This document shows positions 24,051-34,159 of a stretch of 64,000 nt of DNA, in pieces (position 1 is the first letter of the stretch; each line of letters starts with the position of its first letter). A program made the position numbers and the translations under genes. The stretch is taken from NCBI RefSeq assembly GCF_907164915.1, contig NC_061866.1, forward strand, positions 28,227,905 to 28,291,904, in the 5' to 3' direction. The notes under the pieces are model-generated. The model saw nothing but the letters and a program-made list of their open reading frames with translations, was not told the DNA's origin and searched no databases. The DNA is from Impatiens glandulifera. Lineage: Eukaryota; Streptophyta; Magnoliopsida; Ericales; Balsaminaceae.

Positions 24051-24222
24051 TCCAAGAGTGATTCGATTTGGTTTGATACGGCGCATTTATTGTTGGTCAT
24101 TTACTTTAGGATTTTTTTTTTGACTAAAATGGAAAGAAATGATCTTCATTAATTCAAGGTACCAAACCGGTAGTACAACAAAATTACCGGTTTGGGAAAG
24201 AGACAAAGGGATGAGAGATGAT

Positions 24223-24960
24223 TTAAACATTGGATGACCCAGCCGCTTGATTCCTCTTTGCCTTAGCTGCTTCCCATCGATCGATCAGCTCTTGGACTCT
24301 CTCCTTGGTGAGCACATGCTTTGGATGGAGAGTTACGAAGGGTCCGAAGTGGATCTCCAAACTAGCACAAAAACCGCTTAGCTGAGGAGCGTAGCCGGTT
24401 TTGTTTGAAAGGAGCATCTTCTACAAGTTGCTGAAGATGATCTAGGACCAATTTACCAGTGTCCCAACCGTAATGGCGATCATCATCTCGAAAAGCCTTT
24501 GGGTGTTGTAATAGCTTTTCTCTCTGCCCATGATGGACTTTCCTAGAATCTCACAAAGAAGCTGGTACTTGTGAGAGAGTTGGCTTTTAGCACCCCAGGG
24601 TCTAACCGGAATGTTAGAGTTGGATAACCGATGACACATTTCTTCCATGGTCACCGGAGAGTAGGTTAAATCGGTTACTCCTTCAGTGGGTAGACCGCAG
24701 TATTCAGCGAAATCTGTCTCGCTGAATAGAAATGACTGACCGTAAACTTGTGCAACGATTATGTCTCGATGCACCTCTTTTGCGGTCTGGAAGAATTCTT
24801 CGACTACTAGGTAGTCGAGAATGAATCTGTTTACGAGAAATCCTCTTAGCCCGCTTCTTTCAACGGCTAAGAACATTTCTCTGACCTCATGATCTTCGTA
24901 TTGGTAGATTGAGTTGAAATCAGATAATAGAATATTCTTTGCTAGAGAGTTGGAGTTCAT
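24223..24960 (-). pseudogene. Accessory gene A (TE1), first member of the A/D/B family
   Basis: Starts at ATG 24960 (MNSNSLAKNILLSDF), 70 bp below a TATA box. Landmarks by residue: GLRGFL 37-42, VEEFF 53-57, SETDFAEYCGLPTEG 80-94, KSIMGR 141-146, MMIAI 159-163, VNW 169-171. An in-frame TAG (24442-24444) follows; a second stop lies 7 codons on, and the frame then continues to 24223 (KTGYAPQLSGFCASL and a basic end, AAKAKRNQAAGSSNV). Without the stops it would be about 245 residues, the same as D. It is the first gene after pol. No membrane segment. Function unknown. Confidence 0.75.
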
Positions 24961-25027
24961 TTCTTGAGATAGTTTAAGCTCAAGACTGTTTTTGTGAATA
25001 GTGAAATTTGTGAGGATTTAAGGGTGG

Positions 25028-25035
25028 TTTATATA
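25028..25035 (-). promoter_or_regulatory. TATA box of accessory gene A
   Basis: Element strand GGCTATATAAACCACCC, 75 bp above the ATG at 24960. The rest of the pol-A spacer up to 25664 (about 630 bp) holds no ORF. Confidence 0.6.
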
Positions 25036-25664
25036 GCCAGGGGTTCAGCTATATTAGTAGGTTAAGCATGCTCGATGATGTCATCAATTAGTTAATAGGC
25101 TTTAACTTGTTGAAGTATATAATGTTTATTTCCAATGCAAAACTAATTATTACCAAGATATTCTTGATGACAAAAATCTATTGACAAGATGTGAGTCTCC
25201 CTCTATTGATGATGGACACATGTCGTCATCTCGATTGCGGTAGACTGTTTTTATTTATTACAGGCTTCATTTCTCAAGGTATGCATGAAAACGCGGTTAG
25301 CTATCTCAAGTTAACCGGAAAAGTTCATTCCATCGAAACCAAAGTGCATTTGTACTGAGCGGTTTTCCATGACCGGTTTTAGTTGGATATTTTGTTCCGA
25401 TTGTGAAGAAATGTTGAGTCACGTCAACATTTGTTCAACTTTGGATTAAGTATATCCAATTCTACCAGGTCATTTCAACCGTATAGTAAGTATACACGTG
25501 ATTTGATGTCATGAAGTAATCAGGCGTAACCGGAGACTTCCTCCCGGTTAGCATTCTTGAATTTTCAATGTCCTATTTGAATATGGTTTGAGAAGCGAGA
25601 GCTTCTCCCTGAACACATATCCCGGTTTTTCAGTGTTACGTATGTAAGCGATATGCATGCATGA

Positions 25665-26168
25665 TCATGATATAAGTTGCTTAACATCAGTAATTCCTAG
25701 AATATTTCTGAAATGAGAAAACTTAGCTTCCTGTAGCAGTTTCGTGAAGATGTCTGCTACTTGTTGCTCGGTCGAGACGTATTCCAACCGGATGTGTTTC
25801 TCCTGAACGTGCTCCCGAATGAAATGGTGTCTTATATCAATGTGCTTTGTTCTTGAGTGCAACACCGGATTGTATGTGATCGCTATAGCGCTGGTGTTGT
25901 CACAGAATATTGGAGATTCCTTGGCTTCGACACCAAAGTCCCTTAGTTGTTGTTGGATCCAGAGGAGTTGTGCACAGCAGCTTCCGGATGCTATATACTC
26001 TGCCTCTGCGGTTGATGTTGCAACTGAGGTCTGTTTCTTGCTGCTCCAGGTGACTAACCGATCACCTAGGAACTGGCAGGTTCCACTTGTACTCTTTCTA
26101 TCGATCTTGCATCCTGCGTAATCAGCGTCTGAGTAGTTTACGAGGTTGAAACTTGAGTCTTTTGGATA
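25665..26168 (-). pseudogene. pol: TE1 pol, RNase H portion after a nonsense codon
   Basis: Direct in-frame continuation of pol past a TGA that replaces the Trp of the usual GLWY motif. Readable features include DADYAGCKIDRKSTSG, a SSKKQTSVATSTAEAEY stretch typical of copia RNase H, LHSRTKHIDIRHHFIRE, and the end VADIFTK. Length and order fit a full RNase H domain. Ends at 25665; the accessory genes follow. Confidence 0.85.
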
Positions 26169-28931
26169 TCAAAGTCCCACTTCTTGAGTTCCCTTCAAAT
26201 ATTTTAATATTCTTTTGGCCGCAGTATAATGTGATTGCTTTGGATTGGCTTGGAATCTTCCGCATACCCCAACCGCAAACAAAATGTCAGGTCGGCTGTC
26301 TGTTAGATAAAGCAATGATCCAATCATTCCTCGATATGCTGTGATGTCAACGGCTTGACCATCCTCATCTTTTTCTAGTTTTACGGAAGAACTCATTGGC
26401 GTAGCCGCTTCAGCGCATGTATCCATTCCAAACTTCTTCAATAATTCGGCTGTATACTTCGGTTGGCTTATGAATGTTCCGGCTTCAATCTGCTTAACCT
26501 GAAGTCCTAGGAAGAAACTTAGTTCTCCCATCATACTCATTTGAAATCTGTCAGTCATCTTCTTTGAAAACTTATCACATAATTTTGGATCGGTTGATCC
26601 GAAAATAATATCATCGACATAAATTTGAACGAGTAATATTTGTTCCTTTCTCTCAAATTTGAAAAGAGTTTTGTCAACTGAACCTATTGTGAATTTGTGA
26701 TCAAATAAGAATTGTGTTAATGTATCGTACCAAGCTCTTGGAGCCTGTTTCAAACCGTAAAGGGCTTTGTTCAGCCGGTAAACATGGTTTTCGTGTTTTG
26801 GGTTTTTGAAACCTGGAGGTTGATTAACATATACCTCTTCATTTACTTTACCGTTTAGAAAAGCACTTTTAACATCCATTTGAAAAACTTTGAAGTTTTT
26901 GAAAGCTGCATATGCTAAAAATATTCTGATGGCCTCGAGTCTAGCTACAGGGGCAAATGATTCTTCAAAATCAATGCCTTCTTCCTGTTTATAGCCTTGA
27001 GCCACTAACCGGGCTTTGTTCCTCGTAACTAAACCGTCTTCATTGAGTTTATTTCTGAATACCCATCGTGTTCCTATAACCGGTTTATTTTTCGGTCTAT
27101 GGACTAGGTACCAGACTTTATTTCTCTCAAACTCGTTTAATTCCTCTTGCATTGCTAGTATCCAATCGGGATCTGACAATGCTTCATCCACCTTTTTCGG
27201 CTCAATTTGTGATATGAAAGCTGAGTTTTCATAGTGTTCCAAATTTTGTTGCCTAGTTCGGACGGGTGAGGATATGTTACCTATTACTAGTTCAAGAGGG
27301 TGATTTTTGTTCCTTCTGAGGTTTATCCGAGATGTGTCTATCAAGCTTTCGGTTGGCTGATCAAGGTTAGACTGATCGGTAGGTTGAACAGAGTCAGACA
27401 GACCGATTTCTTCAGTAGAAACTGAAGAGTCAACTTTCTGCGGTAAGGCAGCTTGAACAGGCTGAGGTTCAGCATCAACCGCTTGGTCATTGACAAATCG
27501 TCTAAAAACCTGAACCTCGTCTTCATCATCAGAATAGATATTGAAATTTTTCATTCTGTTGTGAAGGTCGAAGGGTAATGCAGTGTTTCGTTCAACCGAT
27601 TCATCAAAAACAACGTGGGCTGTTTCTTCAACTGTTAAAGTCCTAGTATTGTATATCCTGTAGGCTTTACTTACAGCTGAATATCCCAACATTATTCCCT
27701 TATCGGATTTAGCATCGAAAGCGGTCAAGTAATTCTTGCCGTTGTTGTGAACAAAACATTTACTACCGAAAATTCGAAAATACTGTATGTTTGGAATTCG
27801 ATCATAGTATATTTCAAAAGGGGTTTTGGAAAAACGTTTAGTTACTAAAGATCGATTTTGTGTATAGCATGCAGTATTGATAGCTTCAGCCCAAAACTTT
27901 TGAGCAATACCCGAATCAGCTATCATTGACCTTGCGGCTTCCTTGAGAGTTCGGTTTCTTCTCTCAGCCAGGCCGTTTTGTTGAGGAGTTCTGGCACTAG
28001 ACAACTCGTGTCTAATACCGGAATCATCAAGAAAAGTGGTTAAACTGCTATTTACAAACTCAGTTCCTCTATCACTTCTGATTTTGTTTACTCGAATAGA
28101 TTTTTCATTTTGTATTCTCAAAATCAATTTGATCAGGTTTGGAGTTGCTTGGTTTTTAGAAGCTACAAATGTTACCCAAGTAAATTTAGAATAGTCATCA
28201 ACAACTACCATAGTATAATGCATGCCTCCTAAACTGGTTACTTTAACCGGACCAAACAAATCCATATGCAAAAGTTCTAAACACCGTTCAGATTGATAAT
28301 TTCCTTTACTTTTGAAAGATGACTTTATTTGGTTACCCATTTGACATGCAGCACATACTTTGTCTTTCGAAAACTTAACATTTGGAAAACCATGAACTAG
28401 TTCTTTGGAACATATAAAGCTTTTCGTTTTGAAGTTCAAATGGTTTAGCCGTTTATGCCAAAGCCAGTTTGGATCATTTCCGGCTATCATGCACACGGGT
28501 TTTTCAAAATCAGTTTTCCAATTAACTTTGTAAATATTTCCCATTCGGTTACTGGTTAAAAGGATATCATTTTCCTGATTCTTAACTAAGCATGCATTTT
28601 TACGAAATTCAACTTTATAACCCACATCGCACATTTGACTTATACTCAACAGATTAAAGTGTAGTTCTTCTACCAGTAATACATTATTTATGGATAGGTT
28701 ACCATGGACAATCTTACCCTTGCCCACGGTTTTACCTTTCGAGTTGTCGCCGAAAGTTATGACTGCTCTGGTTTCATACTTGATGTCGGTTAGTAGCTCA
28801 TCGTTGCCGGTCATATGTCTTGAACATCCGCTGTCCAAATACCATTCCGAGTTCTTTAGCCGGTTGCTTCTCCTAACCTGCAAAAGAGAATTATTTACAC
28901 CTTTTAGGTACCCACATTCAGTTGGGTCCAT
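26169..28931 (-). CDS. pol: TE1 pol: protease, integrase and reverse transcriptase
   Basis: 920 codons. Protease active site DSG at residues 33-35; zinc-binding HHCC region about 159-196 (HKRLNH...CAAC); integrase catalytic residues D224, D287 and E323, with 35 residues between the last two (D,D35E); reverse transcriptase [10 protein letters not shown] at 685-694 and YVDD at 771-774. Order protease-integrase-RT identifies Ty1/copia. It begins at ATG 28931, overlapping the end of the gag frame by 14 bases in a different frame, so expression may need frameshifting, reinitiation or splicing. A TGA at 26169 separates RNase H. The long reading frame suggests recent decay. Confidence 0.95.
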   Translation of the reverse strand: MDPTECGYLKGVNNSLLQVRRSNRLKNSEWYLDSGCSRHMTGNDELLTDIKYETRAVITFGDNSKGKTVGKGKIVHGNLSINNVLLVEELHFNLLSISQMCDVGYKVEFRKNACLVKNQENDILLTSNRMGNIYKVNWKTDFEKPVCMIAGNDPNWLWHKRLNHLNFKTKSFICSKELVHGFPNVKFSKDKVCAACQMGNQIKSSFKSKGNYQSERCLELLHMDLFGPVKVTSLGGMHYTMVVVDDYSKFTWVTFVASKNQATPNLIKLILRIQNEKSIRVNKIRSDRGTEFVNSSLTTFLDDSGIRHELSSARTPQQNGLAERRNRTLKEAARSMIADSGIAQKFWAEAINTACYTQNRSLVTKRFSKTPFEIYYDRIPNIQYFRIFGSKCFVHNNGKNYLTAFDAKSDKGIMLGYSAVSKAYRIYNTRTLTVEETAHVVFDESVERNTALPFDLHNRMKNFNIYSDDEDEVQVFRRFVNDQAVDAEPQPVQAALPQKVDSSVSTEEIGLSDSVQPTDQSNLDQPTESLIDTSRINLRRNKNHPLELVIGNISSPVRTRQQNLEHYENSAFISQIEPKKVDEALSDPDWILAMQEELNEFERNKVWYLVHRPKNKPVIGTRWVFRNKLNEDGLVTRNKARLVAQGYKQEEGIDFEESFAPVARLEAIRIFLAYAAFKNFKVFQMDVKSAFLNGKVNEEVYVNQPPGFKNPKHENHVYRLNKALYGLKQAPRAWYDTLTQFLFDHKFTIGSVDKTLFKFERKEQILLVQIYVDDIIFGSTDPKLCDKFSKKMTDRFQMSMMGELSFFLGLQVKQIEAGTFISQPKYTAELLKKFGMDTCAEAATPMSSSVKLEKDEDGQAVDITAYRGMIGSLLYLTDSRPDILFAVGVCGRFQANPKQSHYTAAKRILKYLKGTQEVGL

Positions 28932-29343
28932 GGTTGATTAGTCCCTTAGGGATCCAGACTTGAATAAGTCGGATCACTTTCCCGGTATCTGTTTTTATAA
29001 TGGTTGGCTTAACTTTTTGACTGTTGCTCAAGAATGCCTTATGTTGTGGTGATGAGTTTCTTTGAGACCGAGATCTATTTGTTTCATTTTGTTTCCGGTT
29101 GGCTTTCCTTCTCTCAGGATGAAGCCAGTTTTCTGATTTAGTAGGACTTACATACTTAAGTTCTTCTTCCGGTTTTAGATCATGTTCTTCCTTATTTTCG
29201 GTTTTTGAACTTTTGACAAATCTTATAAATGGAAGATTGTCTTTCGTGAGTTTCATCCCGTTAGGTTGCTTTGATTCGTTTTGTTTGTTTGGTTCGTAGC
29301 CGATACCAAATCTACATTTAGGATGTCTTTTATAATTACACAT
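28918..29343 (-). CDS. gag: TE1 gag, C-terminal segment
   Basis: 141 codons, in frame with the ORF 29371-29910 and separated from it by a single TGA (29371-29373) plus nine codons. Highly charged, rich in Lys, Asn and Glu; ends [14 protein letters not shown], a motif that sits just before the protease in related copia elements. The stop at 28918 lies 14 bases inside pol. Confidence 0.7.
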   Translation of the reverse strand: MCNYKRHPKCRFGIGYEPNKQNESKQPNGMKLTKDNLPFIRFVKSSKTENKEEHDLKPEEELKYVSPTKSENWLHPERRKANRKQNETNRSRSQRNSSPQHKAFLSNSQKVKPTIIKTDTGKVIRLIQVWIPKGLINHGPN

Positions 29344-29370
29344 CTGTTTTACGGCTTGACGAGATCTTTC

Positions 29371-29910
29371 TCACGCAACCGTAACATATAATGCTCGTTC
29401 ATCGGTTTCAGATACCGGTTGAACTGTCTTCTCATTATCTAAGAATAGTTCATCCGGTTCATACATTGCGGTTTCGCATGACTTAACAGCAATACTACTT
29501 GACTCTACTGTTTTGGGTTCTACCAGAGTCGGTATGTATGCAGATATGTTTCTGAACTCAGCGACCATTTCGTTGAGCGCAGAAATCAAATCTTCCTTAG
29601 AAAACTCATCAGAAGAGAAATTGAATACCTCTTCGTCGTTTGCCATGAAACAGGTTACCCTTTCTTCATTGTCGGAGTACGCCCATTCGCTTCCACCATC
29701 GGATGCGATGAGTGCTTTCTGAATCTCCTTCCCTTCGTCAGCATGTTGATCATCGTTTCTCCGGTAGTCGTTTCGTTGGTTATCATTTCTCCGGTAGTTG
29801 TTCCCTTGGTAGTTGTTACCCTGGTACCGGTTGCCTTGATAGTTATTGCCTTGATAGTTACCTTGATAGTTCCTTTCGGTTTTCTGTCGTCTCTCCTCGG
29901 TTTTCTGCAT
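29371..29910 (-). CDS. gag: TE1 gag, segment after the zinc knuckle
   Basis: 179 codons. Begins with repeats of the type NYQGN (residues about 14-50) encoded by near-perfect 15-24-bp DNA repeats, then acidic sequence (SDNEERVTCFMANDEEVFN) also found in TE2 gag. It is out of frame with the zinc knuckle of 29655-30017; the frame changes near 29905. Asn/Gln/Gly/Arg-rich stretches next to a zinc knuckle usually help RNA binding; that role is inferred. Confidence 0.65.
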   Translation of the reverse strand: MQKTEERRQKTERNYQGNYQGNNYQGNRYQGNNYQGNNYRRNDNQRNDYRRNDDQHADEGKEIQKALIASDGGSEWAYSDNEERVTCFMANDEEVFNFSSDEFSKEDLISALNEMVAEFRNISAYIPTLVEPKTVESSSIAVKSCETAMYEPDELFLDNEKTVQPVSETDERALYVTVA

Positions 29911-30017
29911 TCTAACCTGAAATGTCCAAAACCGTCACAGTTATAACATCTTTTATTTGATTTATCTACATAATTATAATTAAAATCGTTGTTAGATGGT
30001 GGCTGATTCTTCTTCAT
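29655..30017 (-). CDS. gag: TE1 gag, zinc-knuckle segment
   Basis: Only the first 40 codons are real: they hold a CCHC knuckle, CYNCDGFGHFRLEC (C-x2-C-x4-H-x4-C), the nucleocapsid RNA-binding motif. After about residue 40 the frame is a shadow of the NYQGN-repeat ORF, because of a frameshift near 29905. It is in frame with the main gag ORF and separated from it by the TAG at 30033. Confidence 0.75.
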   Translation of the reverse strand: MKKNQPPSNNDFNYNYVDKSNKRCYNCDGFGHFRLECRKPRRDDRKPKGTIKVTIKAITIKATGTRVTTTKGTTTGEMITNETTTGETMINMLTKGRRFRKHSSHPMVEANGRTPTMKKG

Positions 30018-30032
30018 GAATCTCCCAAATTT

Positions 30033-30782
30033 CTAAGCTAGCATCGCCATCACATCTTCACTAATTTGATCAGCGTTTTTGACTGGAGCCGGAACGGTTG
30101 ATACTTGGACCGCCGGTTCCACCGATGTAACCAAAGCTCTGGTTGCGGTTGATGTGGATACTTCATCTTCGATCCGAGACTTAATCTCGAACTTGTAGGC
30201 TTTTAAATCCTCAAACACATCATGCAACTTCATTTGCCCAAGGGTGCTTGATTCCCTCATCACCATGGTCTTGATATCCCAAGTGCTCGGCAGTGATCGT
30301 AAGGCTTTAATGATTACTTCTCGGTTGTCGTACTTCTTTCCGAGTGTTTGAAGCTCGTTGACCACATTGGTGAACCGGTTACTGAATTCCTTCATGTTTT
30401 CCCCCGGTTTCATTCTGAAGTTTTCATATTTCTGTGTAGCCACCAAGATTTTGTTCTCCTTTGTTCTTTCGTTTCCTTCATGGATCTGAATGATCGTTTC
30501 CCAGGCTTCCTTTGCATTATCGCAGTCTGAGATCTCGTTCAAGGTGTTATCATCTATAGCCTTATAGATGTGCCTAATGCAATGGTTGTCCAGGTTACTC
30601 CGTCTTCGATCTTCATTTGTCCATTGGTCTAACTCCTTGTTTATCTTGATCGGTCCCTCTTTCAGGACTCGGCTCATCTCATCATCTAACGTGATCAGAT
30701 GTAGATACATATGTTTCTTCCAACTGCTAAACGCTTCACTGTTTAGCATTGGCGGCTTGTCGTTGTGGGTCATGCTTCCCAT
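30033..30782 (-). CDS. gag: TE1 gag, capsid-like N-terminal part
   Basis: 249 codons from ATG 30782, 32 bp past the primer site. Contains the features of the copia gag/UBN2 domain: KPPMLNSEAFSSWKKHM at 8-24, a DCDNAKEAWETI segment, and ALRSLPSTWDIKTMVMRES near 160-180. Ends at TAG 30033-30035; the frame continues into the zinc knuckle. The protein would form the particle in which the RNA is reverse transcribed. Confidence 0.88.
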   Translation of the reverse strand: MGSMTHNDKPPMLNSEAFSSWKKHMYLHLITLDDEMSRVLKEGPIKINKELDQWTNEDRRRSNLDNHCIRHIYKAIDDNTLNEISDCDNAKEAWETIIQIHEGNERTKENKILVATQKYENFRMKPGENMKEFSNRFTNVVNELQTLGKKYDNREVIIKALRSLPSTWDIKTMVMRESSTLGQMKLHDVFEDLKAYKFEIKSRIEDEVSTSTATRALVTSVEPAVQVSTVPAPVKNADQISEDVMAMLA

Positions 30783-30813
30783 CTTCTTTGGTTGCTTGAG
30801 TGCTAAGAACCCT

Positions 30814-30825
30814 GCTCTGATACCA
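30814..30825 (-). other. TE1 primer binding site
   Basis: Element-strand TGGTATCAGAGC, two bases inside the 5' LTR, complementary to the 3' end of plant initiator methionine tRNA, the usual primer of copia elements. Confidence 0.93.
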
Positions 30826-30827
30826 CT

Positions 30828-32030
30828 TGTTAGGATCGGGGACGCCCTTGGAGGACCGGGGTGTTTCCGGTTTCAGGAAGGGTGGCCTCTTACAACACAC
30901 ACAACACTTTGGTGATAGTCCGGTTAGAGACTATAACCGTTCTCAACACTTCGCAAACTGTCACAGACTCTTGAACCGGGTTCAAGGGAGGAAATGTCTG
31001 TTTCAGTCTGAAGCAACGTATGCGACTTAGATGATGTTTTAGAAGGAGTAGGTTTTAAAGATATGAGTAGACCGATTTTTGATACGAGGAGTAGGATTGA
31101 TTTTGGTTAGGTTAAGTGAGTAAGCAGTAAATAAAGGAGACAACACGAGACAGGATTTTTTATGGATGTTCGGAGCAAACCCTCCTACGTCACCCCTTCT
31201 TCTCAGGTTATGAGAAGGATTTCCACTAACTTTCAAAGTTACAACAATTACAATGCCGGTCGAGCCCAACTCGCTACTCGCCGGTTACACCAATTCACTC
31301 TTGATGTAATACACAAATACAACACAAACACACACACAAAGCTTCCGGTTAATGACACACCGGTTTTGGATCGTTCGTAAGATTTCTTTATCTCTCTAGG
31401 ATTTTCGTAACTTGTGTCCCATCATTAATGAGGTCGCTTCGTCTTCCTTTTATAGCAAGGACGATCCCAACGGTCATATTCTTCTCTCACCGTGGGATTG
31501 GTTAATCCAGCATCACGCCGGTGCAGGGAGGTTACTTGCACGTTTCACCTTCCTCAACACTTGGCAAGCATGCAGACACTCCTCAGGTAAAGATGACGTT
31601 GCCGGTTTTCAGATTCGGACACGTGTCAGGCATGCACCTTCCGGTTGTCAACGTCGGATCAGTAAATCATCATTTCTTTCCTCGCATGCTTCTGATCGGA
31701 TCTATCTTCTTTTATCCCTTCGAGACACGTCTATTTCGTCATCTTACGTCATCTCTACAATTTATAGTTTCGGGTTTGTTTCTTACTCAGTATAGTCCGA
31801 CTGGAATATGAACTTTGTCTTTGCTAGCCGGTCTCTTGAGAGAGTAAAAACCGGTTCCTCTATTCTTGACTTGATCACTTGGAACTGGATTTCTTTGAAG
31901 TGTTTCAACAGCCGGTTCATGAGGTTCCAGCAGGTTTATACAATTTGATATGTTCCTGCACATAGAAGTTAACAGTTGTTTAGTTTCTCTGACCGGTTCC
32001 AAAAATTAACTTTACTTAATTTTTTTATCA
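30828..32030 (-). repeat. TE1 5' LTR
   Basis: 1203 bp, TG to CA, followed by the duplicated TATAT. Same organisation as the 3' LTR: TATA box complement at 31446-31455, MSA-like CCCAACGGTCA at 31466-31476, conserved leader block at about 31157-31203. Confidence 0.95.
31157..31203 (-). other. Conserved LTR leader block (TE1 5' LTR)
   Basis: Second copy in TE1 of the block seen at 16285-16330, with variable bases between the GGAG and CTCC halves. In this LTR it would lie in the 5' leader of the genomic RNA. Confidence 0.7.
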
Positions 32031-33162
32031 TATATATATATATTGAATTATAATTGATTTAATAATTTTTTTTTATAAATATTCAAACTTAGAACATTTA
32101 TTACGAGTGTAACAAAGGTTACGTTAAGTCGCCATTTTACTTGAGAAATATGTAACATCTTGTGAACAGGTTGTTAAGAACTTTAATAGGCTGTTTTTGT
32201 TTTTGTTATTTTACGTTTTCTATTTTATTTAAATATTATTTTGCTTTAAAAATAATTTGTATGACCTAATAGTAATGTTCTCACACAAATCTCTAACATT
32301 TTGCAAGTTCTCACAAAAATAAGTGTTCTTTAATTGTTCAATTTAATATTCTACTTCTATTGGAAAGCTTCTACAAGTTTGTAAATATCTTTTGATAAAT
32401 AATAGTTAAACTTTGAATATTTTAGTTTGAAGGTATAATCACCAAATTTTGTAAATTCTATGATATTTTAGTTTAAATATTTTTTTTATTTTGTATATTT
32501 TACTGTCTTAACAAATTTTAAAAGTATAAAGAAAATATAAATCATCAAAAAATATTATTTATAACATAAGGAAAAAAATATTATGGATAAAGATCTGTTT
32601 GGATTTTATTTTATTTTCAATTTTTTTTATATGTTGACTTTTCGAGCATTACTTTACACTTACAAATATTTGCATTTTTTTAATTTTAGACCTAGAACCC
32701 ATGACAATAACATAAATGTGTGCTTTTAAAAACAGTTTGATTCTAAAATTAGACACATTTAGGCTTAGATTCTGCTTTAAATGAATAATTTAAAATTGAA
32801 TATATAAATAAATAAGATGTAAATAAAAAAATTTTAAATTAGAAGACATTATAATCTATTAAAGTAAAGACTTTAATGTGACCGGCATTTGAGACATAGA
32901 GTCAATGCTCTCTCACATATGTAATCAAATCACAAAATCAAGAATAAAATCTTTAAATTGCGTTTACACATTCAAAATAATTTTACTTCGTAATTTTTTA
33001 GTGAGTAATTTGCTGGAACTCTACAGAGGCAAAACAAGTCTAAATTGAAAATTTTAAACGTATTCTCGTCATGCCTAACATTTTGATGGTTAATCTAACT
33101 CGAAATTTTTAAAAATTGCAACTTATGAGGTACGACTATCTAGTTATAATATTACTTTTTCA
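32031..33162. repeat. 3.4-kb tandem repeat, unit 5, right part
   Basis: Resumes the unit interrupted at 15954. It contains about 240 bp (32897-33134) not found in the other units and otherwise follows the consensus to the junction with unit 6. Confidence 0.9.
32897..33134. other. Extra 240-bp segment inside unit 5
   Basis: Lies between gagaca and cgactatc, which are adjacent in the other units. No ORF, no clear terminal inverted repeat and no clear target duplication. It could be an insertion, or an ancestral piece deleted from the others. Confidence 0.6.
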
Positions 33163-33288
33163 AGAAGTTCAATTTTTTTGTTACACAATTTATTGAATGT
33201 AATATTATTCTTTTCCTTTTGAAATAAAATAAAATATTAATAGAGAGAGTAAGAAATTAAAAAAATATAAATTAATTATTATTTATTA
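33163..33288. repeat. 3.4-kb tandem repeat, unit 6, left part
   Basis: First 126 bp of unit 6 before the TE2 insertion. It ends with TATTA, the target site duplicated at 44983-44987. Confidence 0.9.
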
Positions 33289-33508
33289 TGATAAGATCGA
33301 CTTTATTGTTAGAGACGGGGGTTTGGCTAAGGATGAAAGCTTATGAAAAACGGTTTGAAAGAAATCCTATTAGGGATTTAATTCGCTTTATATTCTACGC
33401 AAACTTATGTAAACACTTGAAACAGATTCAAGGCGGAATTGTTTACTTGGGTTTGAAGCACAAGATGAAATATGAAAAGATGGCAGAAAATGAAGAACAC
33501 AACAGTTT

Positions 33509-33551
33509 GTTTATGGATGTTCGGAGAAACTCTCCTATGTCACCCCTTATT
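33509..33551 (-). other. Conserved LTR leader block (TE2 3' LTR)
   Basis: TTTATGGATGTTCGGAG, then AAACT, then CTCCTATGTCACCCCTTA: the block shared by all LTRs, here with two substitutions. The copy in the other TE2 LTR is at 43226-43270. Confidence 0.7.
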
Positions 33552-34159
33552 CTAACCACCGGAAGGATTCACTATATGATGAGAATCAAATACAGTTTAC
33601 ACACACACTTATCTCACTATTGAACATAACACTTTATGTTCAATTACAAGAAGATGAAGAATATTACTCAGCTAATGGTGTTTTGATTCTAGCTCTCTCT
33701 CTCGATTCACACACAGTACAATCAGAAAGAAGCTTCACATAATAAGTTCAGTAAGCAAGATGATTGAGTAGTCTCTCTCTACAAAATCAGAATGCTTGTT
33801 CGTTTGTATTCGCTTGTTCGTTCGGTAGATTGTCCGTTGCCCTTAGGATTGATTAAATACTGAGCAGGAGCTAACGGTCGAATCTTCAAGAATGATACGT
33901 GTCACTCTTCCATTGGAAAGCCTCCATTGTACACAACAGGTTCTAAGCACAAGGATCGTGGCTGTACCGAACTGGTAGTGCGCCGAATATTCCATCAGGG
34001 ATGTACCTGCAAAACGGGTAATGTGAGGAAAATTCTCTTACGTGGCATTCCTTGATTGGATGCATATAGCTGTTGTACTAATCTTCACAGGAAAGTGGAG
34101 CATGAGTAGGGTACAGCTATAGCACGTGGGTAGGAGAAATGCTTGATTCAAGCGTACTA

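Larger units (their letters stand above)
15955..32030 (-). mobile_element. TE1: 16.1-kb Ty1/copia (Sirevirus-like) LTR retrotransposon
   Basis: Complete-ended element, coding on the minus strand. The LTRs begin TG and end CA, lie at 15955-17158 and 30828-32030, and are about 97% identical by eye. Flanks are TATAT on both sides, a 5-bp duplication, though inside an AT run. A primer site (TGGTATCAGAGC) follows the 5' LTR and a purine tract precedes the 3' LTR. Order in transcription sense: gag, protease, integrase, reverse transcriptase, RNase H (the copia order), then about 8 kb of accessory ORFs. The long 3' region and the gag and pol style suggest the Sirevirus lineage; this is from memory of the family, not a search. 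Stops and a frameshift in gag-pol make this copy non-autonomous. Confidence 0.95.

Noticed and set aside
17491..25035. Envelope protein interpretation of the accessory genes
   Set aside because: No signal peptide, no membrane-spanning segment and no glycoprotein-like Cys pattern in A, D or B.
33288..33623. 111-codon plus-strand ORF in the TE2 LTR, also open at 43005-43340
   Set aside because: It is antisense to the element, begins at the LTR edge and is open in both LTRs only because they are copies. The second starts with TTG.
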